A stretch of DNA of 64,000 nucleotides from Carboxylicivirga longa (GCF_050589825.1 NZ_JBNGOZ010000001.1:310001-374000), one strand, 5' to 3'. Positions 34,306 through 44,286 are shown, counted from the first letter of the stretch. Notes: generated from the sequence alone by a model not told the origin. Program-made: numbers and translations.

Positions 34306-35703
34306 ATGAGAAAAATTTTTACAATGCTTGGTTTAGGTCTGTGTACATTAAGTATGTCAGCACAGCTAATTTGGGAAGGGAGTTTTGAGCAAACCCCGCC
34401 AGCAGGTCAGCAAGATGCTTTTTTAGCAGTAGGTACTTCTGTGGTGAGCAGAGTAGCCTGGGAAGGTAAAATGGCTACCGATTCTTATTGGAATAATTTG
34501 TGGGTAGATAAGAATACAGAATACAATAATAAGATGACTATTGTTTCAGATGCTCATAGTGGTAGTCAGGCAATTTTATTTGAAATCAGTCATGTCGATA
34601 AAGGTAACAGACTACGTTCTACTGTTAAAGATTATACTGCAGGAGACTGGGTGAAAGCTACTTTTTGGGCAAAGACCGATGCGGCCGGTGTGGCTAAAGG
34701 GGGTAAGTTAATTGGTTTATTTGAGAATTACTCGCAGGAATTGACTACCGAGTATCAGGAATTTGTATCCTATGGTCAGATTGGAGGCAGTGGACGCATT
34801 GAGCTTTGGTTTCCGGATGCCGGAACCTCTGAAGTTGATAATTACAAGGTGTGGCTTGATGATGTAAGCTTGGAATGGGCGCCCAGTGGACCTCCTTACA
34901 TGCCTGATCTTGAAAATTTTCCGTGCACTGAAGATTTTGAGTCAAACGTTTATGTGATTGGCAATGAGATAGCCAAGCAAAACGCTACAGATGGAGAATT
35001 GGATAGCTGGCCTGTTACCACGCCACAGGTTTTCGATCGTTTTTGGAGAGGAAACAACACTACGGAGTATCTGGCTACCGTAGATGGCGATGCTTATGAT
35101 GGCAGCAAAGCCATGAAGCTGGCTATTGAAACAAAGCTGGATGCCACAGCAGGTACGGCTTATGATTTCCGTTTGCGTACGGTAAATCTTCCGGAGGGCG
35201 ATTATAAAATTACCCTTTATGCCAAGACGGATGCGGCCGGTGAGGGCATCGCTAAAATTGGTTTTACCAGTGAGGCGGATAGCTGGGAAACCTTAACCAC
35301 CGAGTATAAGGAGTACAGCGGTGTGGGTAATGTAACCATTAACCCGAGCAATAATACCGGACGTTTAATCGTGTTCTATACGTCCGATCCTACTTTGACC
35401 GTAACACAGTCGTATAATATGTGGATTGATGGTATAAAAATAGAAGAGGGTACAGCTACGGCTATCGAAGATAAAAAGGCCGAACAGGTATCGCTTTACC
35501 CCAATCCCGTGGGCAATGAGTTGTTCATTAACACGGCGGGACGTATCGATCAGGTTGAGTTATATAGTTTATCCGGGCAATGCTTAAAAGTGGTGAACGA
35601 GGTTTCAGGAGCTATTAATACCAATGAATTACCACAAGGTATTTATATTGCTTCCATTACGGTAGATGGTCAAACATTGCAAAAGAAATTCATTAAAAAA
35701 TAA
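34306..35703 (+). CDS. secreted protein with two carbohydrate-binding-like modules and T9SS domain
   Basis: Extracellular, probably carbohydrate-binding, without a catalytic motif. The ATG at 34306 (MRKIFTMLGLG) gives a cleaner signal peptide than the ATG at 34300. After SMSAQ, two beta-sandwich modules follow: residues about 20-195 (ending DNYKVWLDDVSLEW) and about 205-385 (ending QSYNMWIDGIKIEEG). Their closing motif Y-x-V/M-W-I/L-D-D/G recurs in the fusion enzyme (DYKVWIDDLKI), so these modules are homologous. The C-terminal SLYPNPVGNELFI domain is a T9SS sorting signal. It is divergent from the fusion gene and shares its operator, so the two are probably co-expressed. Confidence 0.85.
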   Translation: MRKIFTMLGLGLCTLSMSAQLIWEGSFEQTPPAGQQDAFLAVGTSVVSRVAWEGKMATDSYWNNLWVDKNTEYNNKMTIVSDAHSGSQAILFEISHVDKGNRLRSTVKDYTAGDWVKATFWAKTDAAGVAKGGKLIGLFENYSQELTTEYQEFVSYGQIGGSGRIELWFPDAGTSEVDNYKVWLDDVSLEWAPSGPPYMPDLENFPCTEDFESNVYVIGNEIAKQNATDGELDSWPVTTPQVFDRFWRGNNTTEYLATVDGDAYDGSKAMKLAIETKLDATAGTAYDFRLRTVNLPEGDYKITLYAKTDAAGEGIAKIGFTSEADSWETLTTEYKEYSGVGNVTINPSNNTGRLIVFYTSDPTLTVTQSYNMWIDGIKIEEGTATAIEDKKAEQVSLYPNPVGNELFINTAGRIDQVELYSLSGQCLKVVNEVSGAINTNELPQGIYIASITVDGQTLQKKFIKK

Positions 35704-35715
35704 TATTTAACTTCC

Positions 35716-35752
35716 GTCCCCTTGCCTTTGAAACTGAGCAAGGGGACTTTTG
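35716..35752 (+). terminator. terminator after the secreted binding protein gene
   Basis: A perfect 10-bp stem GTCCCCTTGC (35716-35725) / GCAAGGGGAC (35738-35747) followed by TTTTG. It lies only 32 bp before the next start codon, so the sulfatase genes downstream depend on read-through or on their own promoter. Confidence 0.87.
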
Positions 35753-35784
35753 ATTTAGGGAAAGAGTAGATTAATTAATTTTGT

Positions 35785-37266
35785 ATGAGAATAGTACTAA
35801 ATATTATTTGGGGAGCCATGTTGTTTACTTTACCATTAGTGGTAAATGCAAGCAACAAGCAGTTAGCAAAACAGCCAAATATCCTTATTTTTTATGTGGA
35901 TGATTTGGGCTGGATGGATTTAGCCTGTCAGGGATCAAAGTTTTATGAAACACCTGCTATTGATAAGCTGGCCGCTGAGGGTGTTCGTTTTACCCAGGCA
36001 TATACCGCTCACCCCCGTTGTGTGCCGGCCCGTTATGGGGTGATGACCGGGAAGTACCCGGCCCGAGGGCATGTGCCGGGCAAAGGTGGGCTGGTTCCTG
36101 AAGACCTAACCATTGCAGAGGCATTGCAGGCAGGCGGTTATTCAACTTTTTTCACCGGTAAATGGCATTTGCTCTTTAAGGATAAGGAAGGCAATATGCC
36201 CGAAAAGCAGGGGTTTGATGTGAACGTGGCAGGTGGAGCGGCCGGATCACCGCCTACCTATTGGTATCCGTACCGAAAGGGCGAGTCAACAGCCGCCGGT
36301 CGAAAGGGTTTTAAAAAAGACGAAATACATGGATTGGAAGATGGCCATGAAGGTGAGTACATCACCGACCGTATCACCGACGAGACTATTGAATTCATGC
36401 AGCAGCATGTGAAGCAACAGCCCGATCAACCTTTCTTTGCTTTTCTTTCGCATTATGGTGTACACACACCTTTCGAGGCCAAACCTGAGTTGGTAAAGAA
36501 GTATCAAAAGAAATTGAAAACCATGCAGTATGATTTGCCGGAGTACGAAAAAACGCTGACCGGTGATACTAAAATGCGTCAGGACTTTCCGGTTTACGCG
36601 GCAATGATCGAGAGCATTGATCAAAGCATGGCTAAGGTAAGCAAAATCCTTGAGGAATTGGGGCTTGCCGATAATACCATTGTCATTTTTACGGCCGATA
36701 ACGGTGGGCTGTCAACACGGGGCAATACCCGTAAATTGGCCACATCGAATTACCCGCTTCGTTACGGGAAAGGCTGGCTTTACGAAGGCGGTATTCGCGA
36801 AGCTTTTATTGTAAAATGGCCGGGCGTAACGCCTAAAGGGCAGGTGTCAGAGGCTCTGGTGACGGGTACCGATATTTATCCAACGGTATTGGCCATGGCC
36901 GGCTTGCCGCTGCGTCCCCACGATCATTTGGATGGGGTGGATGTGACGGCCGCTTTTAGAGGTGAGAAATTTGAGCGTGAGACACCCATCTTTTGGCATT
37001 CTCCAATGGGACGACCAACAAGCACCGGCGATCGCAACAGCACGGCTGTGCGTCTGGGCGATTATAAGCTGATTGACTGGTACGATGAAGGAATCATTGA
37101 GCTATACAACCTGAAAGAGGACATTGGCGAACAACACGATCTTTCCAAAAAAATGCCGAAGAAGGCAGAGGCCTTGCATCAGCTCGTTATAGAGTGGCGG
37201 CAATCTGTCAATGCTGTGAAGATTGACCCTAAAAATCATAAATGGAGCAAAAAGGGAAAGCAGTAA
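35785..37266 (+). CDS. S1-family sulfatase with CVPAR formylglycine motif
   Basis: Periplasmic or exported sulfate ester hydrolase of the arylsulfatase A/GalNAc-6-sulfatase-like group. A signal peptide (about 1-22, VVNAS) precedes metal-binding DDLGW (about 39-43). The catalytic cysteine C79 lies in HPRCVPARYGVMTGKYPAR. Its motif has Ala where CxPSR has Ser, still within the CxPxR requirement. FTGKWHL, SHYGVHTPF and FTADNGGLS supply the other active-site blocks. Length 493 aa is normal. It resembles the sulfatase at 62663 far more than the others here. A perfect TAATTTTG at 35776-35783 is too close to the ATG to be its promoter. Confidence 0.93.
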   Translation: MRIVLNIIWGAMLFTLPLVVNASNKQLAKQPNILIFYVDDLGWMDLACQGSKFYETPAIDKLAAEGVRFTQAYTAHPRCVPARYGVMTGKYPARGHVPGKGGLVPEDLTIAEALQAGGYSTFFTGKWHLLFKDKEGNMPEKQGFDVNVAGGAAGSPPTYWYPYRKGESTAAGRKGFKKDEIHGLEDGHEGEYITDRITDETIEFMQQHVKQQPDQPFFAFLSHYGVHTPFEAKPELVKKYQKKLKTMQYDLPEYEKTLTGDTKMRQDFPVYAAMIESIDQSMAKVSKILEELGLADNTIVIFTADNGGLSTRGNTRKLATSNYPLRYGKGWLYEGGIREAFIVKWPGVTPKGQVSEALVTGTDIYPTVLAMAGLPLRPHDHLDGVDVTAAFRGEKFERETPIFWHSPMGRPTSTGDRNSTAVRLGDYKLIDWYDEGIIELYNLKEDIGEQHDLSKKMPKKAEALHQLVIEWRQSVNAVKIDPKNHKWSKKGKQ

Positions 37267-37351
37267 TATGTTTAGCCATTATTGTGCCAGTAAAAGACTG
37301 CTCTGGTAATAAAGGGGCTATACATGTAATTTAAAAACAAAATACGTTTTT

Positions 37352-38881
37352 ATGAAGAAGATTTTTGTGTTTGCAGTGTTGGGTCTCATTTTATTTATGA
37401 ATGTAGGGCATTGCCGGGCGGAGAAGAAGCAGAAAACCAATGTCCTGTTTATCGTGGTGGATGATTTAAAACCCATGTTAGGTTGCTATAGCGATCAACA
37501 GATCATTAGTCCTAACATGGATGCTTTGGCCGGACAGGGTGTGCTATTTGAAAATGCATATTGTCAGCAGGCGGTGTGCGCTGCTTCACGCGTCAGTGTC
37601 TTTAGCGGGCTCCGACCCGATCAGACCAGGGTATGGGATTTAAAAACCAATATGCGGGATGTAAATCCTGGTGTGGTGACCTTACCGCAGTATTTTCAAA
37701 AACATGGCTACCAAACAGCCGCTGCCGGTAAAATCATTCATGGGGCAAAAAATAATGACCCACGGTCGTGGAGCATTCCTTATCAGGAAGACAGGCATTA
37801 CACCTACGCCAAGGGTTTTAAGTACCCGGCCAATGGAAAATACCAAAATAAAGTCATTCATAAAGCCTATCGCGAAAGTAAAAAGGAGAAATTGGGCTGG
37901 AAAGCAACCAATCAGTATCTGAAGGAATGTGGATTGTCGCCTTCGGTGGAGTGTTTGGATGTGCCTGACGATGCTTATGAAGATGGTGCGGTGGCTGTAA
38001 AGGGAATGGAGCTGTTAAATGAGATGAGTCAAGCGGAGCAGCCTTTTTTCCTGGCCCTGGGTTTTCATAAGCCGCATCTGCCTTTTGCCGCGCCTAAAAA
38101 ATACTGGGACATGTACCAGCGATCAGACATCAGCCAGGCCCCTTTCATGGAAAAATCCGAAGGGGCACCTGTGCATGCTTATCATAGCTGGGGAGAGTTG
38201 CGTAACTACTCCGATATACTGCCAACGGGCCAGGTGCCGGCAGATAAGCAAAAGGAATTGATTCACGGGTACAAGGCCTGCGTAACTTACGTGGATGCCC
38301 AAATAGGTAAAGTCTTGACGAAGCTTGATGAATTGGGATTGCGTGAAAATACGGTGGTTGTTTTATGGGGCGATCATGGCTGGCACCTGGGCGATCATGG
38401 CCTTTGGTGTAAGCACTCCAATTTTGAGCAGGCGGTTAAAGCCCCGTTGATCATTTCTGCCCCCGGCATGAAGCAAGGCAAAGTGGCCGCCACCATGGCC
38501 GAGTTTGTAGATATGTATCCGACTTTGTGCGAGCTAACCGATTTGCCCGTTGGTGAGCATTTAGACGGATTGAGTCTGGTGCCCGCACTTAAGAACCCCA
38601 AAAAGGAAGTAAAAAACTATGCCATCAGTCAGTTTCCGCGCGGGGATAAAATAATGGGTTATACCATTCGTAATCAGCAGTACCGCTATACGATATGGTT
38701 GCAGGGGCCATTCCGTAAGCAACAGATCTATACCCAACCTAAAATTGTGGCGACCGAGTTGTATGATTATATCAACGATCCGCTTGAAAAAACATCACTG
38801 GCAGATGATACGCAGCATGAGGCGATTCGGGTATCCATGCAAACACAGTTGCTGGAAATATTAAATAGTCAGAAACGATGA
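37352..38881 (+). CDS. iduronate-2-sulfatase-like S1 sulfatase with CAASR motif
   Basis: Exported sulfatase related to iduronate-2-sulfatases. A signal peptide (about 1-23) leads to VDDLKPMLGCY (metal site). Catalytic C76 is in AVCAASRVSVFSGLRP, where Ala replaces the usual Pro (CxASR, an accepted variant). GFHKPHLPF, WGDHGWHLGDHGLWCKH and PLIISAPG are typical of this group and are shared with the sulfatase domain of the fusion (30330) and with the sulfatase at 58987. The stop overlaps the SGNH hydrolase start by 4 bp. Many characterised relatives act on 2-O-sulfated sugars, but the substrate here is not set by sequence. Confidence 0.93.
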   Translation: MKKIFVFAVLGLILFMNVGHCRAEKKQKTNVLFIVVDDLKPMLGCYSDQQIISPNMDALAGQGVLFENAYCQQAVCAASRVSVFSGLRPDQTRVWDLKTNMRDVNPGVVTLPQYFQKHGYQTAAAGKIIHGAKNNDPRSWSIPYQEDRHYTYAKGFKYPANGKYQNKVIHKAYRESKKEKLGWKATNQYLKECGLSPSVECLDVPDDAYEDGAVAVKGMELLNEMSQAEQPFFLALGFHKPHLPFAAPKKYWDMYQRSDISQAPFMEKSEGAPVHAYHSWGELRNYSDILPTGQVPADKQKELIHGYKACVTYVDAQIGKVLTKLDELGLRENTVVVLWGDHGWHLGDHGLWCKHSNFEQAVKAPLIISAPGMKQGKVAATMAEFVDMYPTLCELTDLPVGEHLDGLSLVPALKNPKKEVKNYAISQFPRGDKIMGYTIRNQQYRYTIWLQGPFRKQQIYTQPKIVATELYDYINDPLEKTSLADDTQHEAIRVSMQTQLLEILNSQKR

Positions 38882-39972
38882 AAAGCATTATTTTAACAAC
38901 TATCATGGTGGTGATGACGGCTGTGGCTTGTAAAAGTCCGGGAGCCCAGGGGGCTATGAAAGCAGTGGATCTTACCAGCAAGTGGATAGTTGTTAAGGGA
39001 GCTAATTATGTGAATCGGGATGAAGGTCAGCTGACCTTCTCCCGTTTTTCGGAAGAAACATTAAATGCGCCCGTGAGCGATGCCATGTTTAATGCTGATA
39101 AGGCTCGCACTAATAGTGGCATCCGCATATTCTTTAAGACAAGGAGTGCTCAGGTGTGCCTTACATTTAAACCGATGCAAGGACAAAACCGGGGTAGCGA
39201 ATTTGCCATTTATCAAGATAGCGTACAGACGCATGTTTTTAACTTCAAAGGAGATAAGGCAAAGGAGTTCATGAGTTTTAAATTCGAAAACTCATCGGGC
39301 GATGAAACTCTTTTTGAAGTGACCCTGCCCAGTTTTGCCAATGTAGCTCTCGTTGGAATGGAGTTGGACGAAGAGGCCACTTTATTGCCTGTTGCAGCGC
39401 AAAATCAGCCCGTGTACCTGGCTCTTGGTAACAGTATCACCCATGGTGTAGGACAGGGGTCGGCTACCTTTCTAACTTATCCTTATTTATTGGCCAAGGC
39501 CTTAAACTTTGATTACTACAACCTGGCGGTTGGTGGTGCAAAAATATCACCGGCCATTGCCCGCATGATGCGTGAAATGCCGCTGGCTGATGTGATTACC
39601 ATTTTAATAGGTTACAACGACTTGATGTTTAAAGATAAATCAGTAGAAGAGTTTTCACAATCGTATTTAGCTTACCTGAAGGAAATCCGACACAATCAGC
39701 CGAAGGCAAATATTTATTGCATTACCTTAACCCATACTCGTGCTAGAGCCAATGAGCGAACCGGCCTGACACCTGAGGATTTCCGCATCGCTTTAAAGCA
39801 TTTGGTTTACCAGCTGCAATCGGAAGGCGACACGAAACTGCACCTCATTGAAGGCGATAAAATCACCTCGGAAGCTAACCTGCGACCTGATTTGTTGACC
39901 GATAAAGTGCATTTTAGTATTGATGGTGCGGCTTTATTTGCTGATACCTTGAGTAAAATTATTTCCTATTAG
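38878..39972 (+). CDS. SGNH/GDSL-family esterase lipoprotein
   Basis: Probable carbohydrate esterase, for example a deacetylase, anchored as a lipoprotein (Cys18 in AVAC). The first 160 residues form a beta-sandwich typical of two-domain CE2/CE20-like esterases. The catalytic domain follows, with nucleophile S186 in ALGNSITHG, the block III-like GYNDLMF, and D342/H345 in LTDKVHFS completing the triad. It overlaps the preceding sulfatase by 4 bp (ATGA), so it is translated from the same message. It would remove ester groups from the same sulfated glycan. The acyl group is unknown. Confidence 0.88.
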   Translation: MKSIILTTIMVVMTAVACKSPGAQGAMKAVDLTSKWIVVKGANYVNRDEGQLTFSRFSEETLNAPVSDAMFNADKARTNSGIRIFFKTRSAQVCLTFKPMQGQNRGSEFAIYQDSVQTHVFNFKGDKAKEFMSFKFENSSGDETLFEVTLPSFANVALVGMELDEEATLLPVAAQNQPVYLALGNSITHGVGQGSATFLTYPYLLAKALNFDYYNLAVGGAKISPAIARMMREMPLADVITILIGYNDLMFKDKSVEEFSQSYLAYLKEIRHNQPKANIYCITLTHTRARANERTGLTPEDFRIALKHLVYQLQSEGDTKLHLIEGDKITSEANLRPDLLTDKVHFSIDGAALFADTLSKIISY

Positions 39973-39987
39973 ATTTATTCAAGCGCC

Positions 39988-40019
39988 AACTTTTTCAAAG
40001 TTTAAAACTTTGAAAAGTT
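39988..40019. terminator. convergent terminator
   Basis: AACTTTTTCAAAG (39988-40000) and CTTTGAAAAGTT (40008-40019) form a near-perfect stem with one bulged T. It separates the esterase operon (plus) from the hybrid regulator gene (minus). The stem is AT-rich, so its strength is uncertain. Confidence 0.6.
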
Positions 40020-40030
40020 ATTTACTTCAC

Positions 40031-43000
40031 TTACTTTTTCAAATATTGACTAGGGGTAACACCAAAGTATTTTTTAAATGTCTGGCTAAAATATTTCGGA
40101 TCGGTAAAACCAATCATATAGGCTGTTTCGCTGATGTTATGGCCGTCCTCTTTCATGATACGGGCAGCTTCTTTTAATTTGATGGTCATCAGAAACTGTT
40201 GTGGCGATAAATCTGTTAATGACTTTATTTTGCGGTATAAAACCGGGCGACTCATACCCAGGGCCTGCGCTGTTTGTTCAACACTAAGCTTTTCACTGTC
40301 GATATGCGTAATAATATGCTGTTTAATTTTCTCCAGAAATGCCTGATCGGTTTGATTGGTAGAAGCCTCTTCTATTTGCGAGGAGGGTTCTCTAAAGGTT
40401 TGCTTAAGGCGTTGCCTGTTTTTTAGCAGGTTACTGATTTGCGCCCTCAAGAGCTTAATATCGAATGGCTTTTCCAGGTAGGCATCAGCCCCGTGTTCCA
40501 GACCTTCGCGTTTGTAGTCGGGCGAATCAAGTGCTGTCAGTAGTACGATGGGGATATGGCAGGTGGACAGATCATTTTTAAGTTTCATACAGAGTTGATG
40601 GCCATTCATTTTAGGCATCATTACATCTGACACAATGATATCGGGCATGTGTTCAGTTGCTAGTTTCATCCCTTCTTCGCCATCGGCTGCTTTCAACACC
40701 CGGTATTGTGTATCGAACTCAATGGCCAGACTATCCAGCAGTTCTGGGTTATCTTCCACCAATAGTAGTTTTGGTCCTGAGGAATTTGAATTTAATGTAT
40801 CCGCAGTTCTGCTGTAAATAGGGGTGAGGGCACTTTCTTCGGCATCAAAATGCCGGGTTTCATCCGGGGTGAATAATTTTTTGCCCAGGGGCAGTTTCAC
40901 CGTGAAGGTTGAGCCCATACCATATTCGCTCTTGAAGGATATTTTGCCTTTGTGCAGTTCAACCAGTTGCTTGCTCAGCATTAAGCCTACACCACTGCCT
41001 ACCTCTTTGGAGTTAATGGCATTGGTAGCCCGGTAATAGCGTTGAAAAATATTTTTTTGTTGGTTGGCCGGTATGCCTTCTCCCGAATCCTGTACATGAA
41101 TAGTGGCATATTTGGCTGTGTACTCAGTACTAATTTTGATCGTTCCACCGGCTGGCGTATACTTAAAAGCGTTAGAAAACAGATTAAACATTACCTTTTC
41201 CATCTTACTCCGATCGATCCAGATGTCTTCGCCATGTTCAGCCAGTGCTGTCTTAACCTTAATTTGCTTCTCACTGGCCAGTGGTGTAAAGGACTCTAAA
41301 CGTTCGGTAATGAATTGATTAAGGTGTGTTTTCTCCACCTGTAGCTGCATCTTTTGTAGGTCAGCCTTTTGAAAATCCAGCAACTGATTCACGAGGTTGG
41401 TCAGGCGGTCCACGTTTCGTTTCACCAGGTTCAGGTTACGATCCTCAGCTTCGTCTTTACCACCGGCCTCCACCATTTTTTCAATGGGCAGCTTTATCAG
41501 CGAAAGGGGCGTTCTTAAGTCGTGGGCAATGGATATAAAAAACTGTTGTTTCTCCGAGGCATGGCGTTCCTGAATAATGATGTGGTAATAGTGCATATTT
41601 AACAGTATTAATCCCAGCAGAACAAGGGCATACAGCACATAGGCCACAGGTGTTTTCCAGAATGGCGGAGCAATACTGATTTGTATCGTCTTAACCTGGT
41701 TTTGCCACACACCATCATCGTTGGTTACCATTACTTTTAAGGTGTAGTCGCCGTGGGGTAGCTTGGAGTAGATAGCTTCGCGCACTGCGGTAGGACCATT
41801 CCATTGCTCCTCGAAGCCCTCCAGTTTCCATTTATACCTTACATTTTGGGGATTGGTGTAGCAGATGGTGCCGAACTCAAAGCTCAGTGAGTTTTGATCG
41901 TGTTGAAGCTTTAACACCTGCTGCGAATTGATGTTTTCGGTTAACACGCCATCCGGATCAATCTCTACTTTTTGACCAAACAGGCTCATGCTCATTAATA
42001 AAGGCGTGCTTACTTGTTCCGATTTAGTGATATTATCCGGGTGAAACCAAGAGATGCCTTTGGACCCACCGTAAATAAGCCGACCCGAAGAATGCAGGCA
42101 AGCTGCGTTTTCAGAAAATTCTGTATTGGCAAGGCCATCACTGCTATTGTAGTTATCAAAAAGATGTGTTGAGTCGTTTAGCACCGATAAACCACCGGTT
42201 GAACTTACCCAAAGTCGCTCTTGCTGATCCCATAAGATGCTACGGATATAACCGGAAGGCAGGTTGTTATTCTCATAGGTTTTCAGCTCGTCGTTTGCCA
42301 TATCCCATTCGAGAAGTCCGTTTACATCGGTACCCAGAAATACTTTATCCTTTGAGGGATGCTTACGGATGCAGATAATGCGGCTTTTGAGCAATAGGCT
42401 TTGGGAAGGACGGGAAACTTCCAGCGTGGCTTTGTCCACCATAAAAAGGCCAAACAGCGTGCCAACCAGTACTTTGTTTTTGTACTCACAAATCGATCGC
42501 ACGTTACTGATATTAACCGTTTGAGTAGTTTGAGCTTTTTCATCTATAATACTGATATTTCCCCATATACCACCGGTCCATATCCGGCTCTGGCTGTCGC
42601 ATATAACCTGGTAAAGATGATTGGTTTGTGTTGTGAAAGGGCCGGTGGAGCTTTTCGTAATGACACGTTTTCGCCCGTTGGATGGTTCTATTTTAATCAG
42701 ACCGCGTCCATAAGTGGCTACCCAAATAGCATCATTCTTACTTTTGCACATCGACATGACATGAAAGGGTTTCTGAAGCGTTTTTTTTAAGGCCGGGATG
42801 TGCTTCCACTTATTTTTTTCAGGCGTGTAAATGCTAATTCCTGTTTTGGTACCGAACCAAAGTTGTTTATCGTGTTCTAAAACAGCATTAACAACATTGT
42901 TACGCAGGCTGTTATGTATGTGGGGTATATGCTTGAGTACGCTAAATTGCTTTTTGTTTGGGTTGGCAATATTAATACCGCCTCCATAAGTGGCTACCCA

Positions 43001-43987
43001 CAAAATATCATCCGGACTGTAGTAAAGTTTGTAAACACCATTGGAAGACAGTGAGTTAATATTGTTGTCATCGGCGAAATAGGATTCTTTAACCGCCAGT
43101 TGTTTATCTGTAATGTAAAGCCCAATGCCATCAAGGGCTATGGCCAGATGGTTTTTGTCAGGTGTGCTAATAATATCCGTTACGGGATAGTTCTTTTCAT
43201 TGTTACTAAGGTTTTTACGGGCAGTAAGCTGGAGTTGATTTTGGTGAATCTCAAATTTGAAGATCTCCGAATTGCGTGAGCCCATAAACAGCGTGTCCTC
43301 CTCCTGATGTAAGCACATGATGTCAATCTTAGAAAGTAGTTGGTTCAGCTGCCTGTCGGATGATAAACCAACCATTTCTTTCGATGACTTATTGATTAAA
43401 TGCAGACCATTGACAGTGCCCACCCAGATATGCTTGTCGTCGCAGAGGCTAATGTCATTGACAGCCTGCGATACTTGTTTAATGGCTGATAGTTCAGAAG
43501 TTTCGATGTTGAAATGATAAAGACCACCCGTTGTGCCAATCCAAATGCTTTCATCATCTTCCGATAGGATGGCGTAGATATTAAACAAAGCATCGTTGTG
43601 TTCGAAAGGCAGTACCTTATAAAAAGCGTCTGCTTTACGGTTATAGGCATATAGGTTGCCGTTTTTAGTACCACACAGAATATCGTATTTATCAGAAGTA
43701 ACCAGGCAGTTAATGATGTCATCGTTTGGATAAAGGCCATCTGGTGAAGATAATGAATAGTGCATAATGTCGGCTCCGTTGAACTTGTCCAGTCCATTGT
43801 GCGTAGCCAGCCACATAAAGCCTTCTTTGTCCTGAATGACTGAAACCACGCGGCTGTTTTTTAGGCCTTCATCGACTGATATCTGGTCGAATCGATAGTT
43901 GTATTGAGCAGCAGCACCATTGCAGGTGCAAAATAGGCAAAGAATCAGGAAGGTACACTTAATTAAAACCGGCTTGAGCAAACTCAT
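40031..43987 (-). CDS. hybrid two-component system (HTCS) regulator
   Basis: Inner-membrane sensor and transcription factor in one chain, the usual PUL activator. After a signal-like N-terminus come a two-component propeller sensor (about 30-705, with many WLATHNGL- and WVGTVNGL-type repeats), a Y_Y_Y domain (about 715-780), one membrane helix (about 785-807), HisKA with H822 (ISIAHDLRTPLS), HATPase (about 925-1035), a receiver with D1121 (VSDVMMPKMNG) and a C-terminal AraC-type HTH (about 1215-1318). It sits between the two arms of the large locus. Its own promoter carries the same 22/37 operator as SusC and the two T9SS genes, so autoregulation is likely. Confidence 0.95.
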   Translation of the reverse strand: MSLLKPVLIKCTFLILCLFCTCNGAAAQYNYRFDQISVDEGLKNSRVVSVIQDKEGFMWLATHNGLDKFNGADIMHYSLSSPDGLYPNDDIINCLVTSDKYDILCGTKNGNLYAYNRKADAFYKVLPFEHNDALFNIYAILSEDDESIWIGTTGGLYHFNIETSELSAIKQVSQAVNDISLCDDKHIWVGTVNGLHLINKSSKEMVGLSSDRQLNQLLSKIDIMCLHQEEDTLFMGSRNSEIFKFEIHQNQLQLTARKNLSNNEKNYPVTDIISTPDKNHLAIALDGIGLYITDKQLAVKESYFADDNNINSLSSNGVYKLYYSPDDILWVATYGGGINIANPNKKQFSVLKHIPHIHNSLRNNVVNAVLEHDKQLWFGTKTGISIYTPEKNKWKHIPALKKTLQKPFHVMSMCKSKNDAIWVATYGRGLIKIEPSNGRKRVITKSSTGPFTTQTNHLYQVICDSQSRIWTGGIWGNISIIDEKAQTTQTVNISNVRSICEYKNKVLVGTLFGLFMVDKATLEVSRPSQSLLLKSRIICIRKHPSKDKVFLGTDVNGLLEWDMANDELKTYENNNLPSGYIRSILWDQQERLWVSSTGGLSVLNDSTHLFDNYNSSDGLANTEFSENAACLHSSGRLIYGGSKGISWFHPDNITKSEQVSTPLLMSMSLFGQKVEIDPDGVLTENINSQQVLKLQHDQNSLSFEFGTICYTNPQNVRYKWKLEGFEEQWNGPTAVREAIYSKLPHGDYTLKVMVTNDDGVWQNQVKTIQISIAPPFWKTPVAYVLYALVLLGLILLNMHYYHIIIQERHASEKQQFFISIAHDLRTPLSLIKLPIEKMVEAGGKDEAEDRNLNLVKRNVDRLTNLVNQLLDFQKADLQKMQLQVEKTHLNQFITERLESFTPLASEKQIKVKTALAEHGEDIWIDRSKMEKVMFNLFSNAFKYTPAGGTIKISTEYTAKYATIHVQDSGEGIPANQQKNIFQRYYRATNAINSKEVGSGVGLMLSKQLVELHKGKISFKSEYGMGSTFTVKLPLGKKLFTPDETRHFDAEESALTPIYSRTADTLNSNSSGPKLLLVEDNPELLDSLAIEFDTQYRVLKAADGEEGMKLATEHMPDIIVSDVMMPKMNGHQLCMKLKNDLSTCHIPIVLLTALDSPDYKREGLEHGADAYLEKPFDIKLLRAQISNLLKNRQRLKQTFREPSSQIEEASTNQTDQAFLEKIKQHIITHIDSEKLSVEQTAQALGMSRPVLYRKIKSLTDLSPQQFLMTIKLKEAARIMKEDGHNISETAYMIGFTDPKYFSQTFKKYFGVTPSQYLKK

Positions 43988-44051
43988 GTGGATTTTTTTA
44001 ACTTAAAATTTATCAAAAGTACTGAATATTTGTGAGTCGGGTTTGTCAAGG

Positions 44052-44118
44052 CATAAGTATTTAAATATCCGCCTGCTCAGGTAGTGCAGATGATTCAAAA
44101 AGGTGGTAAGTATCGTTC
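44052..44118 (-). promoter_or_regulatory. PUL operator and promoter of the HTCS gene
   Basis: Read on the minus strand: GAACGA starts at 44118, GAATCA starts at 44096 (22 bp on) and TACTTATG (7 of 8 to TAnnTTTG) starts at 44059 (37 bp on). The hexamer order is the reverse of the SusC site, but spacing and distance to the -7 box are the same. The ATG lies about 60 bp after the predicted start of transcription. Confidence 0.65.
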
Positions 44119-44286
44119 ATGCCGGCAGTATTCCTGGTCTTATGCTAATAGGTATCACTAGTTGTGCATTGCCTTTTTTGTTGCTGCAGCAGGGTGATAA
44201 TAGGAATTTCATGCCGGGCATGGAGCTAAAGTCGTTGCTTTATTACTCCTGAATAAGAGTCATTTATACAGGGCTCGTTATTTAGT

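Noticed and set aside
35776..35783. Perfect TAATTTTG -7 box directly before the sulfatase gene at 35785
   Set aside because: It ends one base before the ATG, so transcription would start inside the gene; probably chance in an AT-rich spacer.
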